Shown: positions 8,869 to 17,275, counted from the first letter of the stretch. The stretch is 35,233 nucleotides of DNA from Sedimentisphaerales bacterium (GCA_016931715.1 JAFGEF010000079.1:1-35233), one strand, 5' to 3'. Notes: generated by a model from the letters alone, not told the origin. Program-made: numbers and translations.

Positions 8869-10478
8869 CACGACACCTTTATTTCATAAGGCAACTGCTT
8901 AAATATTATTTGTTCCCGTCTCAATCTTGCTTCACCTAAGCGGCACCCCTCTCCGAAAATAACTTTAGGACCATTATGCTTTGGTAAACTTGCCAATACC
9001 TTGCCTGTTAAAACGTTTCCACCGTCAGGTGTTTTATCACCTAGTATTCCATTAAATAAAAGATAATACCCAGTTCCCTTTGCACTTCCCAAAAATGGAC
9101 TTGCTCCATTTGTCCGCTTTGGTATCGGCATACCAGTTTCTGTAAAAAAAACATGTGCTGCTAAATCTGCAAATTTTACTGATTCGTTAATCTTCCCTGT
9201 CTCATCAAATAATGGCTTATCCAATTTACAATAACGAAATCCCCCACCTAATCCTTCTATTTTTAAAATCTTTTCCCCATTTTCTATCTCATATCCTTGT
9301 ACTACCCGAATTAACCGTTGTGCTGCAACATTCCGACAAATGTCATGATCCATCTCAACTAATATAAAACGTTGATTACTTTTATTAAATTTGTTGAGGT
9401 CAAGAATTGCGTGACCTGTAGTACCGCTGCCAGCAAAAGAATCTAAAATAATTGACTCTTTATCAGTAATTAATTCAATAATACGTTTAAGCAGTTTAGT
9501 TGGTTTGGGATTGTCAAAACTCCTATTTAAACCACTAAGAATGTTTTTTAATTCATCTTTGGCTTGCTGATTGTCACCAACTTCCTTGCGAGGCCAAATT
9601 GTAACCGGAATAAGATTGCCCACTTCAGAAAGAAATTTTTTCATTCGCGGGACGTTAGAACCATTCGGCCCAAAATATATTCGGTTTTCACTAATCAATT
9701 CCCTATATCTTTGCTCTCCAAAAGCCCAACTTCGTCCTTTTGGAGGACTTACTCTACGACCTGAAGGAGTAATAATCTCATAAATATAAGCTTCGGAAGG
9801 TGTCTTAACTTGTAATGGTTGTGATATCCAATCTCCACGCTGATCATTATCAGGATTCGAATATCTTTCATTGGCTTGTTCTGTCCGAGGTAAACGTTTT
9901 AGTTGAAGAGATTCAATAGATTTTGCGTAAAGAAGAATAAAATCGTGGTTGTCAGATATAAAACGGGCATCATTTGCTCTCGTGTGTTTCTTTTCCCAAA
10001 TAAAGGTACAAACGAAGTTCCGTGCACCGAACACTTCATTCGTCACTAATCTTAGGTTATGTACCTCATTGTCGTCTATACTAATGAAAATAGCACCGTC
10101 TTCCCGAAGAAACTCTTTGAGTATCGAAAGTCGGGGATACATCATACAGAGCCATTTATCATGACGTGAAAGGTCTTCAGCTTCAGCTCCCACTGTTTTG
10201 CCCAGCCATTTTTTCATTTCAGGTGAGTTCACATTATCGTTATACACCCAGTTTTCATTTCCTGTATTATAAGGCGGATCGATATAAATGCACTTAACCT
10301 GCCCTGCATAATATGGCAATAATGCCTTCAATGCCAAAAGATTATCGCCCTCTACAAGAAGATTTCCGCAATCAGGGTTTCCCACAGAAAGTGAATTATC
10401 GCAACGCAGTAAATGATATGGTACCTGTCGATGATGATTGATTACTGCTTCTTTACCAATCCAATTTAATGTGGGCAT
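8868..10478 (-). CDS. mod: Type III restriction-modification adenine DNA methyltransferase (Mod)
   Basis: 536 residues. Beta-class amino-methyltransferase order: catalytic DPPY in CIYIDPPYNTG (67-70) comes before the SAM-binding FAGSGTTGHA motif (348-357). The central region (~160-330) would be the target recognition domain, and the C-terminal ~130 residues are of the kind seen in Type III Mod proteins. It should methylate N6 of adenine in a short asymmetric site, protecting host DNA, and supply sequence specificity to Res. Start is supported by GAGG 8 bases upstream of the ATG. It is first in the cassette, translationally coupled to res. The recognition sequence cannot be predicted. The pair sits between metabolic units and is typically acquired horizontally, though no integrase or attachment site is visible. 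Confidence 0.9.
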   Translation of the reverse strand: MPTLNWIGKEAVINHHRQVPYHLLRCDNSLSVGNPDCGNLLVEGDNLLALKALLPYYAGQVKCIYIDPPYNTGNENWVYNDNVNSPEMKKWLGKTVGAEAEDLSRHDKWLCMMYPRLSILKEFLREDGAIFISIDDNEVHNLRLVTNEVFGARNFVCTFIWEKKHTRANDARFISDNHDFILLYAKSIESLQLKRLPRTEQANERYSNPDNDQRGDWISQPLQVKTPSEAYIYEIITPSGRRVSPPKGRSWAFGEQRYRELISENRIYFGPNGSNVPRMKKFLSEVGNLIPVTIWPRKEVGDNQQAKDELKNILSGLNRSFDNPKPTKLLKRIIELITDKESIILDSFAGSGTTGHAILDLNKFNKSNQRFILVEMDHDICRNVAAQRLIRVVQGYEIENGEKILKIEGLGGGFRYCKLDKPLFDETGKINESVKFADLAAHVFFTETGMPIPKRTNGASPFLGSAKGTGYYLLFNGILGDKTPDGGNVLTGKVLASLPKHNGPKVIFGEGCRLGEARLRREQIIFKQLPYEIKVS

Positions 10479-10797
10479 TTAAACTAACCTCAAAATTCCC
10501 GTAAGTTAATGCAAATCTTAAAAATACAATATTTATCTTTCTATTTACCGCATCCAATTTACAAAATAATCTTATTCTTGAAAACCAGTTAATACAATCA
10601 TTTTTTCCATTTTTATTAAATTTACTTTGGATTAAGATGTTTTTTATGAATTTCCACACCTTAAGATGGTGAAGGAAGGTAAATAAAGGGAACATTGTAC
10701 TTTTCAAATCAATGTAAATTTGAAACAGTGTTAATCTCGTGTAAATTAATGTCGAAAGAAATTTGGAGTGAAAATCGTTTATTTGAATTTACAGCTT
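10479..10797. other. AT-rich intergenic region upstream of mod
   Basis: 319 bp between the end of thiE and the start of mod, both on the minus strand. It must hold the RM promoter, but no convincing -35/-10 pair or terminator was found. An 84-codon frame inside it has no coding character. Confidence 0.5.
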
Positions 10798-11403
10798 TTA
10801 TATGAATAATTCCTGAAACTTTTTCACTTCTGCGCAGACATCCGGTTTTGTTACAACTGCGGAAATTGCGCAAATCGCATTCGCACCGGCATCGATAACA
10901 GATTGAGCATTTGAAAGATTAATCCCCCCTATCGCGACAACAGGAATCGAAACACGTTCACATATTTCCTTTAAGCCTTCAATTCCTAAAGGTTCTCCGG
11001 CATCAGTTTTTGTAGTGGTGGGGAAAATCGGAGCTGCCCCGATGTAATCCGCACCCATCTCCTGTGCGGCGAGTGCATCATCGAGCGAGTGTACCGTCAG
11101 GCCGATAATTTTATTTTTACCAAGAATCTGCCTGGCAGCGTGATAAGGCAAATCACTATCACCTAAATGCACTCCGTCGGCACCTACCGCAAGGGCAATA
11201 TCAACGTGATCATTAATCAAAAAAATCGCTTTTTCGCAAATCCTGCGAATCGCCACAGCCTCTTCATATAAATCACGAGTCGCAGCACTCTTATTGCGGT
11301 ACTGGACTACGCTGATGTTTGCCTTAAGCGCATGTTTCATATCGGACAAATTGCCTGATATGCTCAGGCCGGAGTCCGTAATAAAGTAATATCCCCGTAT
11401 CAC
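10798..11403 (-). CDS. thiE: Thiamine-phosphate synthase
   Basis: 201 residues, TIM barrel. It joins 4-amino-5-hydroxymethyl-2-methylpyrimidine diphosphate and hydroxyethylthiazole phosphate to thiamine phosphate. Motifs in order: VVQYRNK (32-38; cf. QLREK), LINDHVDIA (62-70), GADGVHLGDSDLP (74-86), IGAAPIFPTTTK (121-132), VVAIGGI (155-161) and AISAV (179-183). It begins with GTG, overlapping the thiM stop by four bases (GTGA), so the two are translationally coupled. Length is normal for the family. Together with ThiM it gives a thiazole salvage pair. No TPP riboswitch precedes the pair. Confidence 0.93.
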   Translation of the reverse strand: MIRGYYFITDSGLSISGNLSDMKHALKANISVVQYRNKSAATRDLYEEAVAIRRICEKAIFLINDHVDIALAVGADGVHLGDSDLPYHAARQILGKNKIIGLTVHSLDDALAAQEMGADYIGAAPIFPTTTKTDAGEPLGIEGLKEICERVSIPVVAIGGINLSNAQSVIDAGANAICAISAVVTKPDVCAEVKKFQELFI

Positions 11404-12203
11404 GATTCCACCTTTTGCATAGTATCAATCGCGGCTTTATTTAAGCTGAATAAAGAATCGAATAGCTGCTCTTTAAATGTCCCCGGCCCCTGTGATTTCT
11501 GCACTGCCAGTTCCGCCGCAATTTCGAAGCACACCAACCCGGCAGCGGATGTATGAACATAATCCGAATCAACAGCGGCAAAAGTTCCTATAACAGAAGT
11601 GGACATACAGCCGGTTCCAACAACATTGGCCATCATTGGGTGGCCGTTCTTTACTCTGTAACATCGCTTTTCATCTGCTACAATATCTTCTTTGCCAGTT
11701 ATGACTACAGTACAATGCCGGTTTTGGGCTGTTCTCACTGCCAAATCCGCGAGGTTTACAGTGACATCACCTGCATCGACTCCTTTTGTTTTTACCGATT
11801 CACCGCTGATACGGGCAATCTCCGAAGCGTTGCCCTTTATAATCGTTATCTTGGCCGCATCAAGTAATTCAAAGCATTTCGTGTCTCGCAATGTTGTAGC
11901 TCCTGCGCCGCAGACATCAAGGACAACGGGAATATTTTTCTTGTTAGCGCTTCTGGCCGCTATTATCATCGCATTAATAAAATCCACTGTAAGCGTGCCG
12001 ATATTTAATACCAGCGACGAAGCTATCCCCGCCATTTCCGCGACTTCTTCGGGGGCATGCGCCATCACCGGCGAAGCGCCGAGGACTTTGACCACATTAG
12101 CACAATCGTAAATGGTTACCCAGTTGGTCAGATGATGAACGACCGGTTTTTGTTCTCTAATCTTTTCCAGAAGCCTGTAAATTTCAATTTTAACTTTTGC
12201 CAT
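11400..12203 (-). CDS. thiM: Hydroxyethylthiazole kinase
   Basis: 267 residues from ATG 12203. It phosphorylates 4-methyl-5-(2-hydroxyethyl)thiazole, the salvage route to the thiazole half of thiamine. Family features: VHHLTNWVT (22-30), VLGASPVMAHAPEE (40-53), VLDVCGAGAT (94-103), the ATP-site IIKGNASEI (121-129) and the anion-hole/catalytic VVGTGCM (Cys199). An in-frame TTG 30 bases upstream exists, but ATG 12203 has AAGGGA about 10 bases upstream and gives the usual N-terminus. The ribosome binding site abuts the repeat element at 12218-12322. The gene is coupled to thiE downstream. GntP lies upstream on the same strand, so thiM may be read from the upstream unit. Confidence 0.93.
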   Translation of the reverse strand: MAKVKIEIYRLLEKIREQKPVVHHLTNWVTIYDCANVVKVLGASPVMAHAPEEVAEMAGIASSLVLNIGTLTVDFINAMIIAARSANKKNIPVVLDVCGAGATTLRDTKCFELLDAAKITIIKGNASEIARISGESVKTKGVDAGDVTVNLADLAVRTAQNRHCTVVITGKEDIVADEKRCYRVKNGHPMMANVVGTGCMSTSVIGTFAAVDSDYVHTSAAGLVCFEIAAELAVQKSQGPGTFKEQLFDSLFSLNKAAIDTMQKVES

Positions 12204-12217
12204 ACAAACGAAATCCC

Positions 12218-12322
12218 TTAGCACCTCTAACAAAATGAATTTTTAAGATGCAGCATTTCCATCCCGGTAATATTTCGCGGGCAAGATGCCCGCGACACGA
12301 TTCTTTTTGTTAGAGGTTCTAA
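12218..12322 (-). repeat. MITE-like element copy 1, between gntP and thiM
   Basis: ~105 bp bounded by 23 bp terminal inverted repeats (12218-12240 and 12300-12322) that match at about 21 of 23 positions and contain CCTCTAACAAAA. Inside is a perfect hairpin, CGCGGGCA-AGA-TGCCCGCG (12276-12294), followed by ACACGATTC. Copy 2 at 13831-13936 has the same plan in the opposite orientation. No transposase is encoded, so it would be non-autonomous; a REP-type regulatory repeat is the alternative. Confidence 0.75.
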
Positions 12323-12342
12323 ATATAATCACATAAAAGCAG

Positions 12343-13746
12343 CTATACCATAGGCAATATTGCTGCGAAAAGAATAGTGAAGCCGAGACCTGTGATTCCG
12401 AGAGCGGCGGTGAGTATCGTCCATGATTTAAGACATTCTGTTTCAGTAAGCACACTCATTCTCGCAAAGACCCAGAATCCGCCATTATTCATCCAGTCAC
12501 CGACCAGCGAGCCGCTCCCTATCGCCATTGCAAGATATACAGGATTCAAACCAAGCTGCTCTTTCGTTAATCCCATCGCGGCGAACATCGAAGAAGCTGT
12601 CATCATAGCAACGGTACCGGAACCGAGAGATATTTTCATCAATGATGATACTGCGAAACCCATAAGAAGAATTGTTATTCCAAAAGCCTGACTTCCCGAA
12701 CCAATCCAGTTTTCGATAGTTTGCTGGATGCCTGTGTACTGAAGCATTTTACCGAAAGCTCCACCTCCGGCTGTGATAAGAATCATTCCGCCGCCGACCA
12801 TTAAGGATTTGTGAACTACATCACCAAGCTCCTTCAATGTTAATTTTCGCTGACGGACTAAAACGTACATCGCGATGAGAGCGGAAATCAGCAGCGCCAT
12901 ATTCGGGTCACCTAATATCGCTGTAATATTTGCTATCTTTTTCGAGAAAGGAATCACGTTTGACGCGGCGGCTTCAGCAATCGCAGCAGCCTGAGCAGAT
13001 ACAATCGCCTTAGCGACAGTATTCATGGAAATAAGAACGACAGGCAGAATGACAGGCAATACAGCTAGCCAGAGAGGAGGCAGATGCTCATCAGAGAGCG
13101 GCTCTGGTTCCGTCTCGCCGCTGTATGGGCGCATCGGCAAGTCACGATATTTATTAATTATCCTGCAGACATACATAGTGACAACAGCGGCGGGAATAGA
13201 AACCAGCAGGCCAATCCCTATCATCAATCCAAGGTCGATATTAAACTGACTTGCCATAAACAATGGTCCCGGCGTCGGCGGGATTAGAGTATGTGTGATT
13301 CCTGCGCCTGCAACGATAGCAAGAATATACAGCATATAGTTTTTTTGTGTTCTCCTCCACATTGACCTTGCCAGAGGAATGAGAAGATAAAAAACTGTAT
13401 CGAAGAAAACGGGGATGGAAAGGATAAAGCCGCTTCCCATCAAAGCCCAGGCAGCTTTTTTCTCGCCAAGCGCATTTGAAAATGAGCGTATAATTCTATC
13501 AGCAGCGCCGCTGTCCGAAAGGCACTTGCCCATTACAGCGGCAAGCGCGATAACAATTCCAATCGACCCCATAACCTGGCCGAAACCAGCCGCAACACGG
13601 GAAACCTTTTCAGCCGTTTCTCCAGGCGAAAGCAGGCTCACAAGTATTGCTGTTATAATCAATGCAATAAAAGCATTGAGCCGAAGCACGACAATCAGCG
13701 ATAAAAGAGCAGCAACGCCAATAACAAGAATCAGTACAGGACTCAT
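12343..13746 (-). CDS. gntP: GntP-family gluconate/sugar-acid permease
   Basis: 467 residues, highly hydrophobic along its whole length with about 12 predicted membrane segments, matching the usual ~440-470 residue GntP family. Recognisable segments include FILSIPVFFDTVFYLLIPLA, the conserved THTLIPPTPGPLFMA loop (~155-169), KISLGSGTVAMMT and AIGSGSLVGDWMNNGGFWVF near the C-terminus. The family imports gluconate, glycerate or related sugar acids with protons at the inner membrane. AAGGAG lies 8 bases before the ATG. It is flanked on both sides by inverted copies of a MITE-like repeat, 20 bp after the stop and 84 bp before the start. Its position between glycerate-pathway genes suggests glycerate, gluconate or a related acid as substrate, but this is inference. 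Confidence 0.88.
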   Translation of the reverse strand: MSPVLILVIGVAALLSLIVVLRLNAFIALIITAILVSLLSPGETAEKVSRVAAGFGQVMGSIGIVIALAAVMGKCLSDSGAADRIIRSFSNALGEKKAAWALMGSGFILSIPVFFDTVFYLLIPLARSMWRRTQKNYMLYILAIVAGAGITHTLIPPTPGPLFMASQFNIDLGLMIGIGLLVSIPAAVVTMYVCRIINKYRDLPMRPYSGETEPEPLSDEHLPPLWLAVLPVILPVVLISMNTVAKAIVSAQAAAIAEAAASNVIPFSKKIANITAILGDPNMALLISALIAMYVLVRQRKLTLKELGDVVHKSLMVGGGMILITAGGGAFGKMLQYTGIQQTIENWIGSGSQAFGITILLMGFAVSSLMKISLGSGTVAMMTASSMFAAMGLTKEQLGLNPVYLAMAIGSGSLVGDWMNNGGFWVFARMSVLTETECLKSWTILTAALGITGLGFTILFAAILPMV

Positions 13747-13830
13747 TCAATTCTCTCCTTATATTTTTGAATACAAGAGCTCTGCAAAATTGAAGTTAGA
13801 CATATTTAAGAAAGAAAAAATTGCTTGTAT

Positions 13831-13936
13831 TTAGAAGTTCTATCAAAATGAATCGTGTCATGGGCATCTTGCCCATGAAGCATGGCCAGGATGGCCATGC
13901 CACAAAGAAAAAATTCATTTTGTTAGAGTCTCTTAA
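13831..13936 (+). repeat. MITE-like element copy 2, upstream of gntP
   Basis: ~106 bp. Terminal inverted repeats at 13831-13853 and 13913-13936 share TCTA(A/T)CAAAATGAAT with copy 1. It contains two perfect hairpins: CATGGGCA-TCT-TGCCCATG (13859-13877) and GCATGGCCA-GGA-TGGCCATGC (13880-13900). The core CGTGTCATGGGCATCTTGCCC is the reverse complement of the corresponding core of copy 1, so the two copies lie inverted around gntP. Confidence 0.75.
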
Positions 13937-13960
13937 TTTTTTCTTTCTTATTCTGCACCA

Positions 13961-15004
13961 TTACAAGCCCAGCTTATCAATCGCATAGACGAGACATTTT
14001 TTGTTATTTTCTTCTTCGAGTTTTCTCTGGTCGGTCTGAGAAAGCCCCGCTAAAGAAGGTAATTTTTCTTTGGACCATTTGTTATCACGTACATATCTCA
14101 TAATCTTTGCGAAATCTGCGGCTTTGGTATCAGGGAAAGTTACCCAATACTTATCGGTTAAATAAGGAACTTTCAACGGATCACGGGTGGACATCTCCAG
14201 TCCGAACTGTATATCAGGCTTCGCCTGGCGAATAATCTTCACCATTTCAGGCAGGTCGAGCAATCCCTGGCCCAACGGCACATCAGCAAGCAGAAAACCA
14301 TCTTCATACTCTCCGAGAGCCATATCTTTCAAATGAGTCGCATTGCAGTATGGTGCGTATGCCTTTACAATATCCATACAGTCTTCCAGCAAAGCAAAGC
14401 TGTTACCAACATCTATACATACACCGACATATTCGCTATCGACAGTCTTCAAAATCCTTAGCATTTCGTGTATGCGGAAGTCCTTATGGTTCTCGATGGC
14501 TAAATACAATTTGTATTTTTCAAACAATGGCGCACATAGCTGAACAGTTTTCAGTGTCTGCTGTTCAAACTGCCGGTACTGCTCCAAGGCAGACCATTGT
14601 TCATATCTTCGCATTCCGAAACCAACGCGAACAGACCTGCATCCAAGCTCTTTAATTGCCTTTAGCTGGTTTTCAAATTGCGATAGCTGCGACTCGTTTC
14701 GCGGTAAACTTGATTCTGCACCGATATACATCTCATACTTTTCAGCGGTTTCGCGAAGTTTCCTGAGATATTCCGGATCATTGCTGCGAATTCCGCACTG
14801 TATTCCTCCGGCTCCGATTCCATGACAATATTCAAGAAAACGCATGGCATCCATAGCCTGACCGCCTAAAGTACAGGAAAAAGATGCGATTCCCAATTTT
14901 GACTTTCTCGGCGTTTCTGCTCCCGAAGATAAAACTGAACTTCCGAGAATTGAAACAGCGGCGCCGCCGCCAATAGATTTAAGTACTTCCCTTCTATTCA
15001 TCAT
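13961..15004 (-). CDS. Tat-exported sugar phosphate isomerase/epimerase-like TIM-barrel protein
   Basis: 347 residues from ATG 15004, chosen because GGAG lies 8 bases upstream; an in-frame start 57 bases earlier would place a non-signal peptide before the Tat motif. Residues 2-30 are a Tat signal (NRREVLKSIGGGAAVSILGSSVLSS). The rest is an AP-endonuclease-2/xylose isomerase-like barrel: strand LGIASFSC, metal-ligand candidates in YLAIENHKD (Glu and His), VGVCIDVGNSFAL (Asp), ATHLKDM (His) and FGLEMSTRDP (Glu). Members isomerise or epimerise sugars, hydroxypyruvate or inosose with a divalent metal. In many planctomycetes such proteins are exported and accompany sugar catabolic genes. It follows glycerate kinase by 75 bp. 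A hydroxypyruvate isomerase role would fit the pathway but the export signal argues against it. Confidence 0.82.
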   Translation of the reverse strand: MMNRREVLKSIGGGAAVSILGSSVLSSGAETPRKSKLGIASFSCTLGGQAMDAMRFLEYCHGIGAGGIQCGIRSNDPEYLRKLRETAEKYEMYIGAESSLPRNESQLSQFENQLKAIKELGCRSVRVGFGMRRYEQWSALEQYRQFEQQTLKTVQLCAPLFEKYKLYLAIENHKDFRIHEMLRILKTVDSEYVGVCIDVGNSFALLEDCMDIVKAYAPYCNATHLKDMALGEYEDGFLLADVPLGQGLLDLPEMVKIIRQAKPDIQFGLEMSTRDPLKVPYLTDKYWVTFPDTKAADFAKIMRYVRDNKWSKEKLPSLAGLSQTDQRKLEEENNKKCLVYAIDKLGL

Positions 15005-15079
15005 CTTTAGATCTCCACAAAAAATAGTATCGTTATACAGATGCCCCTGATTCTCTGTCATTATAATCGGATGAATAAT

Positions 15080-16201
15080 TTATACAAGATTTTCCTGTAC
15101 AAACTTTTTGGCGGCCAATTGTAAAAGCATTCGGCTTTTGCTCAGAGCTTCATCGATATCCATATCATCCGGCTTGCAGCTCAATGCAGTCGCGACACCT
15201 ATCTTTTGATACTCATGCTTTGGCAATCTTACCTGCCCTGCAATAACAGCCATATGAATCTTTGCCGTTCGGGCAATTTTTGCTATACCTGATACAACTT
15301 TTCCAAACAAGCTTTGCCTGTCGAAGCATCCTTCACCTGTTACAATCCAATCAGCATCTTTCAATTCGGTTTCGATATTACTGCAGTTGATTATAGTATC
15401 AATACCGGAAACAAGTTTTCCATTCATAAAAGCCAAAGCCGCAGCGGCCAGGCCTCCTGCCGCACCGGCGCCGGGGACATCAACGACATCGCACTTCAAC
15501 TGCTCGCGAATCAATTGCCCAAGGTGCAATAGTCCTGACTCAAGCTCTTCCACCATTTCCGGCGTTGCACCTTTCTGCGGACCATATATTCTCGCTGCGC
15601 CGAATTCGCCGCATAAAGGATTTTGCACATCACAAAGAACTTCAACAGGAATTTCAAGTTTTTTTGATGGAGGGATAATTTTCACGATGTTTTTAAGTCC
15701 CGCGCCGCTGCCTCGAATCTGTTTTCCATCTTTATCAACAAACTGCCATCCAATCGCTTCGGCTGCGCCTGTCCCGCCATCGACTGTAGCGCTGCCGCCA
15801 ACAGCAAAAAGAATTTTTTCAGGTTTGTATTTCCCTGCCGCCCTGATAAGTTCACCAACACCGTATGTCGTTGTTTTCATCGGGTTGTATTGCGCCTTCG
15901 TGAGCAGCTGCAATCCCGCGGCGGATGCCATTTCCACCAAAGCCGTTCGGGAATCCTCAAACCATGCAAAACCGGCATTCACCTTCATATCGAATAAAGG
16001 ACCTGTTACTTTTTTGGGGATCCATTTTCCCGGAATAGACTTGAGCATAGCCTGTGCAGTTCCCTCGCCGCCATCGGCTACGGGCTTAAGAACACAATCT
16101 GCCGCAGGCAAGTGCTCCCGTATAACAGATGCGATAATGTCACACACTTCAAAGGCGCTGAGTGTGCCTTTGAATGAGTCCATCGCTATAACTATTTTCA
16201 T
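15080..16201 (-). CDS. glxK: Glycerate 2-kinase (GarK/GlxK type)
   Basis: 373 residues, cytoplasmic, normal length for the glycerate kinase type 1 family. It phosphorylates D-glycerate to 2-phosphoglycerate, feeding lower glycolysis. Diagnostic motifs: the N-terminal IAMDSFKGTLSA (5-16), KPVADGGEGTA (39-49), FAVGGSATVDGGTGAAEAIG (~131-150), a CDVQNPLCGEFGAARIYGPQ segment (~200-219), VPGAGAAGGLAAA and DWIVTGEGCFDRQS near the C-terminus. It starts 15 bases after the mutarotase gene, with no strong Shine-Dalgarno, suggesting coupling. It completes the pathway begun by garR (5294-6181), which lies in a separate, convergent unit. Choice of glxK versus garK as a name is arbitrary. Confidence 0.92.
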   Translation of the reverse strand: MKIVIAMDSFKGTLSAFEVCDIIASVIREHLPAADCVLKPVADGGEGTAQAMLKSIPGKWIPKKVTGPLFDMKVNAGFAWFEDSRTALVEMASAAGLQLLTKAQYNPMKTTTYGVGELIRAAGKYKPEKILFAVGGSATVDGGTGAAEAIGWQFVDKDGKQIRGSGAGLKNIVKIIPPSKKLEIPVEVLCDVQNPLCGEFGAARIYGPQKGATPEMVEELESGLLHLGQLIREQLKCDVVDVPGAGAAGGLAAAALAFMNGKLVSGIDTIINCSNIETELKDADWIVTGEGCFDRQSLFGKVVSGIAKIARTAKIHMAVIAGQVRLPKHEYQKIGVATALSCKPDDMDIDEALSKSRMLLQLAAKKFVQENLV

Positions 16202-16216
16202 TTGATTTGCCGTAAA

Positions 16217-17275
16217 TTATTTTTTTGAGAATTTATATATCGTTTGAGATTTGAAAGTCTCATTGGGACGCAAAATCGTTGAAGGAAATTCGGCGTGGTT
16301 GGGCGAATCAGGAAAATGCTGTGTTTCGAGACAGAAAGCTTCGCCTCTGCTTGTATAGAACTGCATTCCCGGCTCTGTAGTTAATACTTCCATAACTCTT
16401 CCGCCTGCTGGTTCATATACGCGTGCGGCTAGTATGAGTTTTTTTCCGTCCCAGCCATTAATCACAAAGTTATGATCATAACCTCCCTGCCCCAATCCGG
16501 AGATTTTTGAACCTATCGTGTTCGGTTCTGTAAAATCAAACGGCGTCCCTTTTACAGTACTGATTTCGCCCGTTGGAATTTGAAAACGGTCAAAGGGGGT
16601 ATATTTATCCGCATTGACATAAATTTCATGTCCCATAACCTGGCCGTTGCCGGCTCCTGCCAGATTGAAGTATGCGTGATTCGTGAAATTGACAACTGTT
16701 GGCTTGTCCGTCACTGCTTCGTAGTTAATCTTCAGCTCATTATCATTTGTCAGGGCAAAAGTCACGGTGCAATTAAGATTGCCGGGATAGCCTTCCTCGC
16801 CATCTTTGCTGAGATAAGTCAATTTCACTCCGGCTTCATTGTCATTTTGAAATTCAGCGCCTTTCCACAGAACAGTATGAAAACCCCTTCGACCGCCGTG
16901 AAGATTGGATGTCGCTTTATACTCGATACCATCTATCTTAAATGCCGCATTGGCAATACGATTCGCATACCTTCCTATTGTTGCGCCTTCATACGAATTC
17001 CTGTAACGCTGCAAAGAATCATACCCTGTCGTAATATTCGCAAATTTTCCTTCACGGTCCGGAACTTCAAGGCGGATTAGATGCGCCCCCAATTCAATAA
17101 CCTTGGCAATAACAGCATTTTTATTCGTAAGCGTAAAAACATAAACATCATTTCCATCATTGGTTTTACCGAAAACTTCTTTTTTAACAGCAGGGCTTTT
17201 ACTCTCAGATGCCGCACAAAGAGACATACAGAGAACAGATGCCACAATAAATGTCATACATTTAATTGTATTCAT
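16217..17275 (-). CDS. galM: Secreted aldose 1-epimerase (galactose mutarotase)
   Basis: 352 residues with a Sec signal peptide (1-22, CMTFIVASVLCMSLCAA), so it probably acts in the periplasm. It interconverts alpha and beta anomers of aldoses. Motifs: GATIGRYANRIANA (97-110), LHGGRRGFHTVLW (125-137, His126), FTNHAYFNLAG (197-207, His200), GYDHNFV (265-271, Asp267) and the catalytic glutamate in CLETQHFPDSPNH (Glu317). All expected catalytic residues are present. Start supported by AAAAGG 8 bases upstream. It is the second gene of the minus-strand unit, 52 bp after the SDR gene. The preferred sugar cannot be told from sequence. Confidence 0.9.
   Translation of the reverse strand: MNTIKCMTFIVASVLCMSLCAASESKSPAVKKEVFGKTNDGNDVYVFTLTNKNAVIAKVIELGAHLIRLEVPDREGKFANITTGYDSLQRYRNSYEGATIGRYANRIANAAFKIDGIEYKATSNLHGGRRGFHTVLWKGAEFQNDNEAGVKLTYLSKDGEEGYPGNLNCTVTFALTNDNELKINYEAVTDKPTVVNFTNHAYFNLAGAGNGQVMGHEIYVNADKYTPFDRFQIPTGEISTVKGTPFDFTEPNTIGSKISGLGQGGYDHNFVINGWDGKKLILAARVYEPAGGRVMEVLTTEPGMQFYTSRGEAFCLETQHFPDSPNHAEFPSTILRPNETFKSQTIYKFSKK

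Noticed and set aside
10453..10707. 84-codon frame on the minus strand upstream of and overlapping mod
   Set aside because: Its composition follows the AT-rich background, there is no ribosome site, and it overlaps the start of mod in another frame.
10727..10752. GTGTTAATCTCGTGTAAATTAATG as another copy of the right-edge repeat family
   Set aside because: The resemblance to CGTGTTAATCGGTGTAA is partial and in AT-rich DNA; it could be chance.
12276..13900. Short palindromes as a CRISPR array
   Set aside because: Only two dispersed elements, with perfect hairpins and terminal inverted repeats, no spacers and no cas genes.
2561..17275. A sulfoquinovose (sulfo-transaldolase) catabolic cluster, suggested by transaldolase + hydroxyacid dehydrogenase + mutarotase
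   Set aside because: The dehydrogenase reads as a close GarR, not a sulfolactaldehyde reductase, and glycerate kinase completes the glycerate route. No sulfoquinovosidase or sulfonate exporter is in the window.
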